Source of the DNA: Thalassospira indica
Lineage (GTDB): Bacteria > Pseudomonadota > Alphaproteobacteria > Rhodospirillales > Thalassospiraceae
Assembly (NCBI RefSeq): GCF_003403095.1
Contig: NZ_CP031555.1
Location: 4,032,001 to 4,096,000, forward strand
Length of the DNA stretch: 64,000 nt
Direction: 5' to 3'
The position numbers and the translations under genes are program-made. This document shows, one piece after another, positions 41,716-51,587 of this stretch. The first letter of the stretch is position 1; every line of letters starts with the position of its first letter. The notes under the pieces are model-generated. The model worked only from the letters and a program-made list of their open reading frames with translations. It was not told where the DNA came from and did not search any database.

Positions 41716-42569
41716 ATCTTGTCTGGCTGAAGAGTTTCGTGGCGGTGCTGGACCACAACGGGTTTCAGGCCGCAGCCCGCCAGTTGGACATCGCACAACC
41801 CACACTGTCCCAGCACCTTCAAAAACTCGAAAACCAACTTGGCGTTTTATTGGTCCACAGGGGGCGCTCTGGCTGTGAGCCAACCCGGGCTGCCTTAACC
41901 TTGTTGCCTTTTGCCCGAAGTCTGCTCCGGCTGGAGGAGCAGGCGAGATCTTCCATTATGGAGGCTCGACTTCGCGTTGGGGCGAGCTCCAATATTGGGA
42001 TTTATATGCTCCAGCCCTACATCCGTCGTTACAAGGAGCTGGGCGTAGGGCCCGAGGTGGATGTGGTAATAGATTCCAATCCGACTATTGCACGGCATTT
42101 ATCGGACGGTGAGCTGGACGTGGCGATTATGGAGTGGTGGCATGATCTACCCGGATTCCATGCTCAGGCGTGGCGTAACGAGCCCGTTGTTCTAATCGTT
42201 CCGCCTGGTCACCCGTTAGCCCGTCGAACCGATATCGACCGCGATACGCTGTCTAACATGGCTCTGATCGGCGGCGAACCCGGCACCGGCACTGGCCGGC
42301 TTTTGGCGACCTACTTCGGTGAGCATGGGCCATTTCCGACGGTATCTATGCAGCTGGGTAGCACCGAAGCCGTCAAGCAAGCGGTTAAGGTCGGACTTGG
42401 CGCATCGTTGGTGCTTGAAAGTTCTGTACGGGAGGAGGTCCAAAATGGAAGTCTGGTGGCTATTCCCGTGAGTGAGCCTGGCCTTAGCAAGGAGCTGATG
42501 GTGATTTATCCGAGCAGCCTGGACAAACACAGGCCAGTATACTCGTTTGTTGGGCATCTCTGTGAATAG
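41709..42569 (+). CDS. ptxE: LysR-family regulator of the ptx operon
   Basis: 286 residues. The N-terminal helix-turn-helix is [20 protein letters not shown], then [15 protein letters not shown]; the C-terminal LysR effector domain follows. Its place as the fifth gene, overlapping ptxD, matches ptxE of the described ptxABCDE operon. Whether it controls the operon is not settled by sequence; the Pho-box-like array suggests PhoB is also involved. Confidence 0.85.
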   Translation: MLNLVWLKSFVAVLDHNGFQAAARQLDIAQPTLSQHLQKLENQLGVLLVHRGRSGCEPTRAALTLLPFARSLLRLEEQARSSIMEARLRVGASSNIGIYMLQPYIRRYKELGVGPEVDVVIDSNPTIARHLSDGELDVAIMEWWHDLPGFHAQAWRNEPVVLIVPPGHPLARRTDIDRDTLSNMALIGGEPGTGTGRLLATYFGEHGPFPTVSMQLGSTEAVKQAVKVGLGASLVLESSVREEVQNGSLVAIPVSEPGLSKELMVIYPSSLDKHRPVYSFVGHLCE

Positions 42570-42597
42570 CTATTGGGTCCACCTCACGCATATCTAG

Positions 42598-43757
42598 GGA
42601 AGCTGCGAATAAGTCCACTGCATGGGATAATGCCCGCTGTACACGATTGAGGACGCACCGATGGATCAGCAACTTACATTCGCGGACAGCGAGTTCAGCA
42701 ACAAGCGCCGTCAAACCCGCAAGGAAAAGTTTCTGGGCCGAATGGACAAGCTGATCCCGTGGGCGCGTCTCGAAGCCGTCATCGAGCCTCATTATCCCAA
42801 GGCTGGCAATGGTCGTCGACCGTATCCCTTGTCTACAATGCTTCGCATTCACTGCATGCAGCAGTGGTATACCCTCAGTGACCCCGCCATGGAAGACGCG
42901 CTGTATGAGATCGCGTCCATGCGGCTGTTCGCTCGATTGTCATTGGACAAGGCCATCCCCGATCACACCACTATCCTGAACTTCCGTCATCTTTTGGAGC
43001 GCCACGGTCTGGCTCGACAGATTTTTGAAGAGGTAAACCAATGGCTGTCTGAAGCCGGTGTCCTGCTGAAAGAGGGCTCACTGGTCGATGCCACCATCAT
43101 CGAAGCTCCCTGCTCCACCAAGAACAAAACGGGCGAACGTGATCCCGAGATGCACCAGACCAAAAAAGGGAATCAATGGCACTTCGGGATGAAGGCTCAC
43201 ATCGGGGTTGATGCCCGCACCGGCATCACGCACAGTTTCACGACAACTGCGGCCAATGAGCACGACCTTAATCAGGCTGATCAACTGCTACACGGTGAAG
43301 AAGCATTCATCTTTGCTGATGCGGGTTACAGGGGCGCCGAAAAGCGAGACGAGCTGAAAGATGTCAGTGCGGACTGGTACATCGCAGAACAGCCAGGGAA
43401 GCTGAAGACACTGAAAAAACACCCTCGGATCAATAAGGTCAGAATCCGCACCGAGTATCTGAAAACCAGTATCCGTGCGAAAGTTGAGCATCCGTTTCGG
43501 ATCATCAAGTGCCAGTTTGGTTTTGTAAAAGCCCGCTACCGTGGCCTGAAGAAAAACGACTGCAAGTTGGCCATGCTGTTCGCACTGGCCAACGTTGTGC
43601 GGGTGGATCAGATGTTGAGAGCACGGGGTTAATCCGTCTGCACTGCCTGAAAAGGTGGTTGCAGCTGGTTAAAAAGGGCTAAAAGTGTTGAATTTTCGCC
43701 TCTGAGGCGGTGACAACGACATTTCAGAGCCTTGGATCGGGCTTATTCGTAGCTACC
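42598..43757. mobile_element. IS5-family insertion sequence
   Basis: About 1,160 bp with imperfect terminal inverted repeats (GGAAGCTGCGAATAAG at the left, GGTAGCTACGAATAAG read inward from the right). The four flanking bases are CTAG and CAAG, a YTAR-like site with one difference, so a simple insertion is not proven. Its right edge cuts a sigma54 activator gene. Confidence 0.8.
42661..43632 (+). CDS. IS5-family transposase
   Basis: 323 residues, apparently intact. It has the N-terminal DUF772 region ([49 protein letters not shown]). The DDE domain shows Asp in [10 protein letters not shown], Asp in [12 protein letters not shown] and Glu in [12 protein letters not shown]. The [20 protein letters not shown] ending is typical of the IS5 subgroup. 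Confidence 0.93.
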   Translation: MDQQLTFADSEFSNKRRQTRKEKFLGRMDKLIPWARLEAVIEPHYPKAGNGRRPYPLSTMLRIHCMQQWYTLSDPAMEDALYEIASMRLFARLSLDKAIPDHTTILNFRHLLERHGLARQIFEEVNQWLSEAGVLLKEGSLVDATIIEAPCSTKNKTGERDPEMHQTKKGNQWHFGMKAHIGVDARTGITHSFTTTAANEHDLNQADQLLHGEEAFIFADAGYRGAEKRDELKDVSADWYIAEQPGKLKTLKKHPRINKVRIRTEYLKTSIRAKVEHPFRIIKCQFGFVKARYRGLKKNDCKLAMLFALANVVRVDQMLRARG

Positions 43758-44772
43758 CAAGGTTCCTATTGGTTGCCACAATAATACGCACATCAACTAT
43801 GCGCTCCTCTGTAGAGCCTACAGGAGTAAAGCTGCCATCTTGAAGTACCCGTAGTAATCGAACTTGGGCTTCTAGTGGAAGCTCTCCGAATTCGTCCAAA
43901 AACAGGGTGCCACCATCTGCTTGATCAAACACCCCTGGCTTGCTGGTTGTTGCACCTGTGAATGCACCTTTGCTATGGCCAAACAAGGTGCTATCAATAA
44001 GCTCCGAAGGAATTGCGCCGCAATTCAAAGATAGGAAAGGCTGCTTTGAGCGTGGGCTGGTGTTATGAATAGCCCGAGCAAATAGCTCCTTGCCAGTGCC
44101 TGTTTCACCATGAATCAATACCGGCACTTCTCTCATCGCAAGAATCGCTGCACGCTCCTTCAAACGTTCCATCTGAGGATCTTGGGTGATTATGTGGTCA
44201 AACGCAGCCGTAGAAGGAGCCTCACAAGCAATAAGGCTCGTCAGGCGATCATCCAGAGCGTCAGCAACGGACGGTAAAAAGTCAGCAGCTATGTCGAAAG
44301 GAAGCTCAACGACTTGAACTCCCTGCTGCAGGGACGATTGCAAAAAACGAACTCGATACTTCGTCTTACCCGTAAGGATCGAAACTGACGTCATTGCGGG
44401 CGTGCCCGACGTCAATTGAATATAAATCGGTGACCTTGGGTGCTTCTCTACGATGTCAGAGAGCGTGGCATCCAAGACTTTGTAGATGTCAGCAAAGTGA
44501 ATGGGGCTCTGAAGCTCAGCCTGAACGGAAACGAATTCCGTCCTGAAACTTTCTTTTAGCCGATGTAGATAATTTCTCACCTCATCCAGCGGTTGGTTAT
44601 GAAGCAAATAGGCATAGCTGAAGTCCTGGTGGCGAAGCACACTGGCTAACGGCCCATCAATAACCTCGTCCGAACCACCTCTGATGTCTGCAGTGCCAAT
44701 CCAAGATACAAGAACGTCAGCCATGTTAGATAAAGTATCTTCTGTAGATATAAAAAATTCATCATCAGGCAT
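43753..44772 (-). pseudogene. Sigma54-dependent activator with CARF-like sensor domain, truncated by IS5
   Basis: About 339 residues remain. Residues ~17-165 form a Rossmann-like sensor: an early VLVSWIGTADIRG strand-loop and a central IYIQLTSGTPAMTSV, which resembles the nucleotide-sensing motif of CARF domains and of RtcR-type activators. An AAA+ sigma54 domain follows: Walker A GETGTGKE (222-229), the GAFTGA loop (269-274) and Walker B TLFLDEFGEL (289-298). The protein ends at IVATNRNLG; the final GGG TAG comes from the IS5 end, so the rest of the AAA+ domain and the DNA-binding domain are lost. The missing part is not on the other side of the IS. The start is uncertain (44772 or the Met at 44724). 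Its former target genes are not identifiable. Confidence 0.8.
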
Positions 44773-44911
44773 TTCTGCTCAGGAAGCAATGTGCGTACAG
44801 GTATGGCTTCAGGATCACTAGACTACTACTGACGAATGCCGATGGGAAATTTTACGGATTTCCCCCTGGCGAACTATGCTTCTGAATACTGGTCTGGTAT
44901 CGGTGTTCAGA

Positions 44912-46459
44912 ATGTCTCTCCAAAACTTCCCCAAGGCTTTACCTGACGAACTACTCGGTAGTGTTCTAGCTCGAAGCGTTCATCAACTGGGCGTTAAAGA
45001 TGACAAGGTGGCACTTAAGCTGCTCTTTGGCTCCCGAAATGTAGTTCCGTCTGGGTTGATGCAGGGGCACATCGATATGCTTCTGGAGCATGTAGGGCAT
45101 ATTTGGCCAATATCATCATCAGAAGTCATTCAGCGTCATTCACTACTTCCGCTATTCAGGCCTTTCTCTACTCATGAAAAGTACAGCAAATTGCTTGCTG
45201 ACCTTTGCTCTGGACGAATGAATTTTGGCATGTTGCGTTCGGGTATCAACGCTTCGCGTCTAAAATGGACAAATACCTTCAGAGTTTGTCCCGTGTGTTG
45301 GCATGAGCAGCGGGCAGAATACGGTTTTGCAGTTTGGTCTCGTGTCTTGCAGTGCCCAGGTGTGGAATGCTGCCCAGATCATAAATGCCTTTTGGTTGAT
45401 AGCAAAATATCAATGCCGTCAGAGCGGAGGCATGAGCTGGTTGGAGCTCATCAATACCGACTAGAGTGCTCGCTGGCGGTTGCAGCTGAACAAAGGTTAG
45501 TACAGGTTGCTGACTGCATTAAGCAGCTCCTGGATTTGAATTATCCGTTTGTTACTCCTGGCCATTGGACGGGTTTCTACCGTCAGATTGTTAAGGACAA
45601 GGGTCTGGTATTGGGCGGCCGCGTTGATCATGATGCTATACGTTCCGAGGTATTGTGCTACTGGGGGGAACAGCAACTTGAAAGATGGGGCCTCGAACTT
45701 TCAGGTGACTCAAACTGGTTGTTGTCCATGTTTAGAACGCACCGACGACCCTTCAATTATCTCCAGCACTTGGTTGTATTACAGGCGTTTGAGCAGCCTA
45801 CGAATCTCGAAAGGCTGTTTCAGCAAGTAGCATCATTTCCTGCTGAGCCATTAGCGCGCAGGCATTATGAGAATAGCCGGGCTGATTACAGTCGCCAGGA
45901 GTACAGGGAAATATGGAGGCAGCTCCTCGCTGATGCATCATCTTTGAAAAGCATTAGATCTTCTGCCGAAGGGGCAAGAGTCTACTCGTGGCTGTATCGA
46001 TATGACCGTGAGTGGTTGATGAAAAACAAACCTGCAGCGATGGCTAGGAAGCCACGTAATCATATCGACTGGACTGCTCGTGATCGTGACTATGCACGCC
46101 GTATATGCCGCCTGGAGAGATCGTTGCGGCATCAAATTGACGGCCCGAGACGATCACAGGCTTGGTATCTTCGCCAAATGGGTCTGAAGAGCTCCTTTAG
46201 GATGAAATCTCATCTTTTGCCGCTTTGTAGATTGCTTCTTAATCGTTATGCTGAGTCCGTTGATGAGTACCAAACGCGTCGTCTTGCGAGCTGTGTGCTT
46301 CGGTTAATGGAAGAGAAAAAGGAATTCCAACTGTATGAAGTTGAACGCCTTGCTGGGCTCAGTAAAGAGCGGTGTCGAAAAGCTGCAAGGCAAATTATCC
46401 GAGATCATATCGCCTGCTGGTCGGGCATTGCGCAAGTTTCCAGCAGACTCCAAGCTTGA
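44912..46459 (+). CDS. tniQ: TnsD/TniQ-family target selector
   Basis: About 515 residues, close to Tn7 TnsD (508), so a full-length site-selection protein rather than a short TniQ. The TniQ zinc motif is present: Cys126 and Cys129 (RVCPVCW), then Cys154 and His157 in the PGVECCPDH segment. The ending is rich in basic helices (RLAGLSKERCRKAARQ) that could bind DNA. The start is taken at ATG 44912 (MSLQNFPKALPDELLGS); ATG 44876 is in frame but neither has a strong ribosome site. In Tn7 TnsD directs insertion next to glmS; no glmS or other fixed site is visible here. tnsE follows in overlap. Confidence 0.85.
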   Translation: MSLQNFPKALPDELLGSVLARSVHQLGVKDDKVALKLLFGSRNVVPSGLMQGHIDMLLEHVGHIWPISSSEVIQRHSLLPLFRPFSTHEKYSKLLADLCSGRMNFGMLRSGINASRLKWTNTFRVCPVCWHEQRAEYGFAVWSRVLQCPGVECCPDHKCLLVDSKISMPSERRHELVGAHQYRLECSLAVAAEQRLVQVADCIKQLLDLNYPFVTPGHWTGFYRQIVKDKGLVLGGRVDHDAIRSEVLCYWGEQQLERWGLELSGDSNWLLSMFRTHRRPFNYLQHLVVLQAFEQPTNLERLFQQVASFPAEPLARRHYENSRADYSRQEYREIWRQLLADASSLKSIRSSAEGARVYSWLYRYDREWLMKNKPAAMARKPRNHIDWTARDRDYARRICRLERSLRHQIDGPRRSQAWYLRQMGLKSSFRMKSHLLPLCRLLLNRYAESVDEYQTRRLASCVLRLMEEKKEFQLYEVERLAGLSKERCRKAARQIIRDHIACWSGIAQVSSRLQA

Positions 46460-48083
46460 AGCTGTTCGGGGGATCTATTCCCGCAAGTTACTTGGGCTTA
46501 GGCAACAGGCGGTAGTGGATGTTAAGTTTGAGCATCATCCGTTAACGGCAGTGCCTATTGAAGTAATCGGTATGTTGGTGCCGGGCAGCAAATTTAAAGA
46601 TAAAAAGAGAATCCCTCCCAAGGACTCCCAGTCTCGATCAATCAGCATTGATAGGGTCGAAGAAGCCGTACTCCTTGATCATGAGTATTGGCACAGAGTT
46701 CATTCAATGGATGGCAGCAGTTGCCTCATTCGCAGTATAGAGCTGGCTCGGGTTTTGTTTTTCCATTCGCCTCATCTGATTCGCTGTGCTCTTCGGCCAA
46801 ATGGAATGGATTCATTGGTTCGGATTGGCCGTGGTGATGAAGTCATTGAAGTGAGTTTCACAGAGATGGCTGACTTTCCTGCCTCACAGCTACACAATAA
46901 GCGAATTCAGTCTCATTTATCATGGCTTTTTCTGTCCCAGTCAGCCAAGCAGTCCTTCGGTAGTATCTACCAAGAATGGGTGATGTCAGATGAAGAGAGA
47001 TGGATGTTCAGGTTTTCACCTCCGCCGATGCATGGCTGGCAAATCTCAGTCATGAGGTGTGCCCATAGCGTTGACCCGTTTCTTGAAAAAGTATCCGAGA
47101 TACGTACAGTCAACGTAGAAGATTTCTGCCTACAGCAGAAAGTCATTTTTCGTCACCCGAAACTGCGTTATCCAGTGACTCTTGATGAAAGCCGCAAGTC
47201 ACGCAAACGCAAACCCACAGACGAACATCCGGAGCTTGATTTACCATCAGTGCCAGGTATGGCGGAGGGCATGCACCAGGTTGATGATGGTAATTTGAAA
47301 TTCAATATACCTTCTGGTCCCATGACGGAAGTTGATGGTGGCCTACCAAGACCCGAAGGGTCAGGGACCCGCGAAGCAGAGGCAGGCATTTCACAGTCAA
47401 CGGGGGCAGGACCTTCTGAGCTGGATGGCGATGCCCAAGAGTTGAGCCTCCGCTTGAATCAGGAGGCTGATCCGGAAGAAGAACAACAGCCTGATGAACT
47501 GATTGCGAGCGAACCCACAGGGCGTTTTTCAAACTTTGAAAAAGCCATCAACATCTTGGTTCATGAATACGACTACGAGCTAACTGGGTCAATCTGCTGC
47601 TACGAGTTTCCTTTACCAAAGACACGTAGCAAAAAGATTCTAAGGACAGAGGATGGCAGACCCATACAGTACTACTTGGCAGGCCTTCGATGTAACGATC
47701 TTTCCATATGCATCTTGGAGGCTGACGTTGAGAGCTTGCTAGTACATGAAGAAGCTAACCCAGAGTCCGTTAGTACACTTCTGGCTATTGTGCGAGGGGA
47801 GCCCACGCAGTCAGTGTCTCGTATAGTGCAGTCATTTTCTGACAGTGGAGTGACTTGGAAAGAGTCTGACTTACGTACACATTGCCTAGTTTTTCATCGT
47901 TGCGATCATCCTAAACGATACCGGTCAGTGGATACAGAGGTGGCTGGCAAGATCACCAGGCAACGTGTTCCGCGAGAAAACGATGTATTTCTTCGATCTT
48001 GGGTGGACATCCTGCAGAGAGGCATTCAGAAAATCACTCAGAAATACAATGATGCACAGAAAGATTCAGATATCAGGGAGTAG
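46335..48083 (+). CDS. tnsE: TnsE-family target-selection protein
   Basis: Up to 582 residues. It matches Tn7 TnsE (538 residues, recalled) in order and motifs: a SSCLIRSIELARVLFF stretch like the IPQLELARSLFL segment of TnsE, then WMFRFSPPPMHGW like WCFSFDPPPMQGW, a low-complexity acidic linker (residues ~290-400) and a C-terminal domain. TnsE is known to steer Tn7 to replicating, conjugating DNA. The start is unsure: the frame is open back into tniQ (124 bp overlap), and TTG 46428 is another candidate; the first ~35 residues may be non-coding. Confidence 0.82.
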   Translation: MKLNALLGSVKSGVEKLQGKLSEIISPAGRALRKFPADSKLEAVRGIYSRKLLGLRQQAVVDVKFEHHPLTAVPIEVIGMLVPGSKFKDKKRIPPKDSQSRSISIDRVEEAVLLDHEYWHRVHSMDGSSCLIRSIELARVLFFHSPHLIRCALRPNGMDSLVRIGRGDEVIEVSFTEMADFPASQLHNKRIQSHLSWLFLSQSAKQSFGSIYQEWVMSDEERWMFRFSPPPMHGWQISVMRCAHSVDPFLEKVSEIRTVNVEDFCLQQKVIFRHPKLRYPVTLDESRKSRKRKPTDEHPELDLPSVPGMAEGMHQVDDGNLKFNIPSGPMTEVDGGLPRPEGSGTREAEAGISQSTGAGPSELDGDAQELSLRLNQEADPEEEQQPDELIASEPTGRFSNFEKAINILVHEYDYELTGSICCYEFPLPKTRSKKILRTEDGRPIQYYLAGLRCNDLSICILEADVESLLVHEEANPESVSTLLAIVRGEPTQSVSRIVQSFSDSGVTWKESDLRTHCLVFHRCDHPKRYRSVDTEVAGKITRQRVPRENDVFLRSWVDILQRGIQKITQKYNDAQKDSDIRE

Positions 48084-48192
48084 AAGTGCCGGTCTGCAGT
48101 CAAGCTTGGCTGCGATCTGATATAGCTTCTCTACAGTGATGTTTACCCCCCGGAGACATTGATGGAGTTATTGTCAAATCTGGTGTACGGGC

Positions 48193-49280
48193 TCAGGCGG
48201 CGTTCCTGTCTGACTGATCCTGTACTTGTTCCCCATCCTTGAATTTCACGTTGTTGACCACGAGGGCCAGCAGATCAAATCCCTTGATCCGTTTCCAGCG
48301 CTTCTGCGCGGTTTCCAGTAGCTTGTAGACCATCGCCAGCGTGGTCTCTCGGGAGCCGCAGTTCCGCGCTCTCTTGCTTCTCAGGCGCACCGTCGAAAAC
48401 GTCGATTCGATCGGATTGGTCGTCCGGATATGGACCCAGTGCTCCGCCGGGAAGTCGTAGAAGGCCAGCAGCTCTTCACGATCCTTGCGCAGCCGTTCCA
48501 TGGCGCCGGGATACTTCGACTCAAAGCGTACAAGCGCCCGGTCAAATGCCTTGTGCGCCTCGTCCTGCGTCTCGGCCATCCAGATCTCATGCAGCGCCGC
48601 CTTGACCTTCGGTTGCACCGACTTTGGCAGCGCGGACAGGATGTTCGCGCTCTTGTGCACCCAGCAGCGCTGATGGCGGGTGTCCGGATAGCACTTGGCC
48701 AGTGCTTTCCAGAAGCCCAAAGCGCCGTCGCCGATGGCCAGCTTCGGGCTGGTCGTCAGGCCTCGGGCCCGCAGTCCCGACAGCAGTTCTGACCAGCTGG
48801 CCTCCGACTCGCGGTAGCCGTCCTCAACCGCAACCAGCTCCTTGCGCCCATGCTCCGTCACCCCGATGATCACCAGCAGGCAGAGGCGGTCATCCATGCG
48901 CACGTTGCTGTATACGCCGTCGGCCCACCAGTACACGTAGCGGCTTTGGCTCAGATCTCGCTGACACCACTCCCGGTGCTCATCGATCCAGTGCTGCTTC
49001 AAGCGACTGATCGTATTGGCCGACAAGCCCCTGGCCTGATCACCCAGCAACGCGGCCAGTGCCTCTTGGTAATCGCCGGTGCTCACACCCTTCAGGTACA
49101 GCCAGGGAAGCACTTCCTCCACACTCCGGGCTCGCTTCAGGTACGGCGGCAGCAAGGTGCTGTTGAAGCGAACCCCGGAACCACTCCGATCCCGTACTTT
49201 CGGCACCTTGATGTCGACATTGCCGATGCCGGTCTGGACAGTACGCTCAGGTAAATAGCCATTGCGCACGACGGCCTGAT
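48193..49280 (-). pseudogene. IS256-family transposase, 5' end lost
   Basis: The frame runs 358 codons from GTG 49269 and is open to the IS110 boundary, reading QAVVRNGYLPERTVQTGIG at the start. Mutator-type catalytic residues are visible: Asp in WWADGVYSN, Asp in LAIGDGALGFWKAL and Glu in RTTNPIESTFSTVRLRS. Family members have about 50 more N-terminal residues, which are missing. The missing part is not found beyond the IS110-type element, so the loss involved a deletion, not only insertion. Confidence 0.85.
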
Positions 49281-49293
49281 ATGTTTTGACCTG

Positions 49294-49600
49294 TCAACGA
49301 TTACTCGCATTTTTCTTGCTCAAGCGCGTTGGCTCAAGGCACACCCGGCAGATTACGACGGTGGATCATGCTGATATACGTGGATTGGTTACCACCAGAC
49401 TTCACTACGTCGTAGAGCTGGCCTTTCTCTAGCAGCAGGGATCATCAGCCCGGAACGCCCCTGAGGGATTATCCAGTTGGCTGATGCCGGTTTAACCCGG
49501 ACAAGGATTCTCCACACCGGCCCGGTATGCCCTGAGTCAACGCGCCTGTTCGTCCTCCTGTTTAACCGCTTTTCGTGTTCGTCGTTGCTGCCGGTAACCG
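49294..49600 (-). ncRNA. Putative bridge/seek RNA region of the IS110-type element
   Basis: About 310 bp of non-coding DNA downstream of the transposase stop on the same strand. Known IS110-family elements encode a structured guide RNA in the non-coding end; in the IS1111 subgroup it is on the 3' side of the transposase, as here. No conserved fold was computed, so this rests on position and family knowledge. Confidence 0.4.
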
Positions 49601-50806
49601 TCAAGCGGCCCGATGCTGGAGCCGCGGCATCTCGTGCCGGACGATGTCCCAGATGAAGCCTGCCAGCTCCCGCGCAACCGCCACGCAGACCAGCTTGGTG
49701 CTTTTGCCCGCCTGCGTCAGGGTGCGATAGCGTCCGCAGAGCCGCTTCTGGGCGCGCCACGCGATGGCCTTGGCCTCATCGCTGGCCTCCGTCGCCTTAC
49801 GCTTCAGATGCGCGGTCTGCCGCGCCGGGAAGCGGTAGCTCCAGGCCGATTCGACCAGCATTCGCCGGGCATGGCCATTGCCGGTCAGGGTGATCGCTCC
49901 CTGGCGTCGCCGCGAGCCGCTGCTGTGCTCACTGGGCACCAGCCCCAGATAGGCCATCAGCTGCCGCGGGGAGTCGAAGCGGCTGATATCCCCCAGTTCC
50001 GCCAGCAGCACCATGGCCGCGAGCTTATCGATGCCGCGCAGAGCGACCAGCGAACTGACCACCGGCGCCAGCGACCACTGCGGCAGCACCTGCATCATTT
50101 GGGCGGTGAGGTCGTCGACGCGCCGGGTTGCCGCCTTTACCGCATCGACGTACTCCTGCAACACCACTTGCTGCCACGCGTGCTCGAACTTGAGCGACTC
50201 CAGCCAGTTGTAATGGGTCTGCGTCCAGCGGGTCTTGCCTTTGGGCCAGCTGTGGCCGTGCCGTAGCACAAAAGCGTTCAACTGCTGCCGTGCCTTGCGC
50301 TCCTGGGCCTTCATGTCATCCCGGGCACGGGTCAAGTCACGCATGGCTTCCTGTTCCTGATCGGGAACCCAAACGGAAGTCAGGCCGCCCGAGCGCAGCA
50401 GCCTGGCCAACTTCAGCGCATCCCGCCGATCGGTCTTGACCCGCTCGCCCGGCTTGCGCGGGATCAGCGACGGCGCCACCACCTGACAGTCATGGCCTGT
50501 TGCGAGGATCTGGCGGTAAAGCCCGTAGCCACAGGGCCCCGCCTCGTAGCAGAACTGCACAATGCCCCCGTCCGCCTCCTCACTCAGTCGCTGGATCAGC
50601 TTCTCCACAGCCTTCGGCGTATTGGCGATCTCGCCGCGGTACTCGGGCTCACCGCGCCCCGGTCGAGCCACCGCAATCGCGATGGTCTCCTTATGCACAT
50701 CCAGTCCGACATAGAAGCTGTAGAAATCCGATTGCAATCCATCCCGTACGACATTCAAAGCCGATGCGGTCTCGATTCTGACGTCGGTTGCGTTAAACTC
50801 CTTCAT
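49601..50806 (-). CDS. IS110-family transposase (DEDD recombinase)
   Basis: About 401 residues, apparently intact. The N-terminal DEDD/RuvC-like domain has Asp in YVGLDVHKETIAIAV, Glu in FCYEAGPCGYGLYR and Asp-Asp in KTDRRDALKLARLL. The C-terminal Tnp_20 domain has the ALRGIDKLAAMVLLAELGD and AYLGLVPSEHSSG motifs. The start is ATG 50806 (MKEFNATDVRI) with an AGGAGGG site; five upstream codons are open but unneeded. Confidence 0.92.
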   Translation of the reverse strand: MKEFNATDVRIETASALNVVRDGLQSDFYSFYVGLDVHKETIAIAVARPGRGEPEYRGEIANTPKAVEKLIQRLSEEADGGIVQFCYEAGPCGYGLYRQILATGHDCQVVAPSLIPRKPGERVKTDRRDALKLARLLRSGGLTSVWVPDQEQEAMRDLTRARDDMKAQERKARQQLNAFVLRHGHSWPKGKTRWTQTHYNWLESLKFEHAWQQVVLQEYVDAVKAATRRVDDLTAQMMQVLPQWSLAPVVSSLVALRGIDKLAAMVLLAELGDISRFDSPRQLMAYLGLVPSEHSSGSRRRQGAITLTGNGHARRMLVESAWSYRFPARQTAHLKRKATEASDEAKAIAWRAQKRLCGRYRTLTQAGKSTKLVCVAVARELAGFIWDIVRHEMPRLQHRAA

Positions 50807-51016
50807 GCCTGCCCTCCTCAATGTGGCTCTGCCACTCGGTTTGTTTGCTCAACGGCCATGGTAATCCACGAGCGTTGAGGTAGGGCAGGTCAAAACATCA
50901 TGTCTAGCAAAATCAGCAGACATGTTGCATGTGACTTTTGATGGCATGTTTCGGCATCAGCTGCTGGCTTTGTTCTGAGGCTTCTAACGTTAGGGCTCTT
51001 TCGGGTGGTGTTTTTA

Positions 51017-51150
51017 ATCAAACTTTATTTTAAACTGAAATGGCCGGTAGTGAGTCGTCCGCCACTAATCGGATCAAACTTTATTTTTTGCTGTTCACGA
51101 ATTAATCTAAAAAGCTTGCCTTTTTGGTCAAACTTTATTTCTCTCCGATA
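51017..51150. repeat. Right end of the Tn7-like element with three TnsB-type sites
   Basis: Three inverted copies of the left-end repeat: ATCAAACTTTATTTT at 51017-51031, GATCAAACTTTAT at 51072-51084 and GGTCAAACTTTAT at 51126-51138. Spacing is wider than at the left end (about 54 bp), making the two ends asymmetric as in Tn7. The terminal bases CCGATA mirror TATCGG of the left end. The DNA from 50899 to 51016 holds nothing recognisable. Confidence 0.85.
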
Positions 51151-51574
51151 CCTGACGCGGGTGCCGACCATGGCCGCCGAGTGGGTCGGCACGGCCGGGA
51201 TCGCGCCGATGACGGTTCTGATGGTGGTGATCCTGTTTTACATCGTCATGGGGTGCATCATGGACAGCCTGTCGATGATCCTTTTGACCGTGCCGGTGTT
51301 TTTCCCGGCCTTCATGGCGATGGATTTCGGGATGGATCCGACCCATCAGGCGCTGTGGTTTGGTATCATCACCCTGATTGTTGTCGAACTGGGGATGATC
51401 ACGCCCCCGGTCGGGCTTAATCTGTTTATGATATCGGCGATGGCACCCGATATTCCGACCCGCAAGATTTTCCGCGGGGCGGTGCCGTTCCTGCTGGTCG
51501 AGTGCCTGCGCATCGCGATCATTGTCGCGTTCCCGGTACTGACATTCTGGCTGGTGGATATCGTCACAGGATAG
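51151..51574 (+). pseudogene. TRAP large permease (DctM), 3' part, separated by the transposon
   Basis: The first 5 bp are the second copy of the CCTGA duplication. From there the frame reads TRVPTMAAEWVGTAGIAPMT, then the C-terminal DctM motifs GCIMDSLSMILLTVPVFFPAF and MITPPVGLNLFMISAMAP, ending at 51574. It has no own start and is the missing third of the gene at 31105. Confidence 0.92.
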
Positions 51575-51587
51575 CCGCCCCAAAAAG

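Larger units (their letters stand above)
49281..50898. mobile_element. IS110/IS1111-type insertion sequence
   Basis: Bounded by a 13-bp inverted repeat, ATGTTTTGACCTG at 49281-49293 and its complement at 50886-50898. Sub-terminal inverted repeats of this kind are characteristic of the IS1111 subgroup. The transposase starts about 90 bp from one end and leaves about 320 bp of non-coding DNA behind its stop. The exact outer limits may differ by a few bases. Confidence 0.75.

Noticed and set aside
51005..51574. A 189-codon gene starting in the transposon's right end
   Set aside because: The first ~50 codons are transposon-end repeats. Only the part after 51151 is coding, and it is the 3' piece of dctM.
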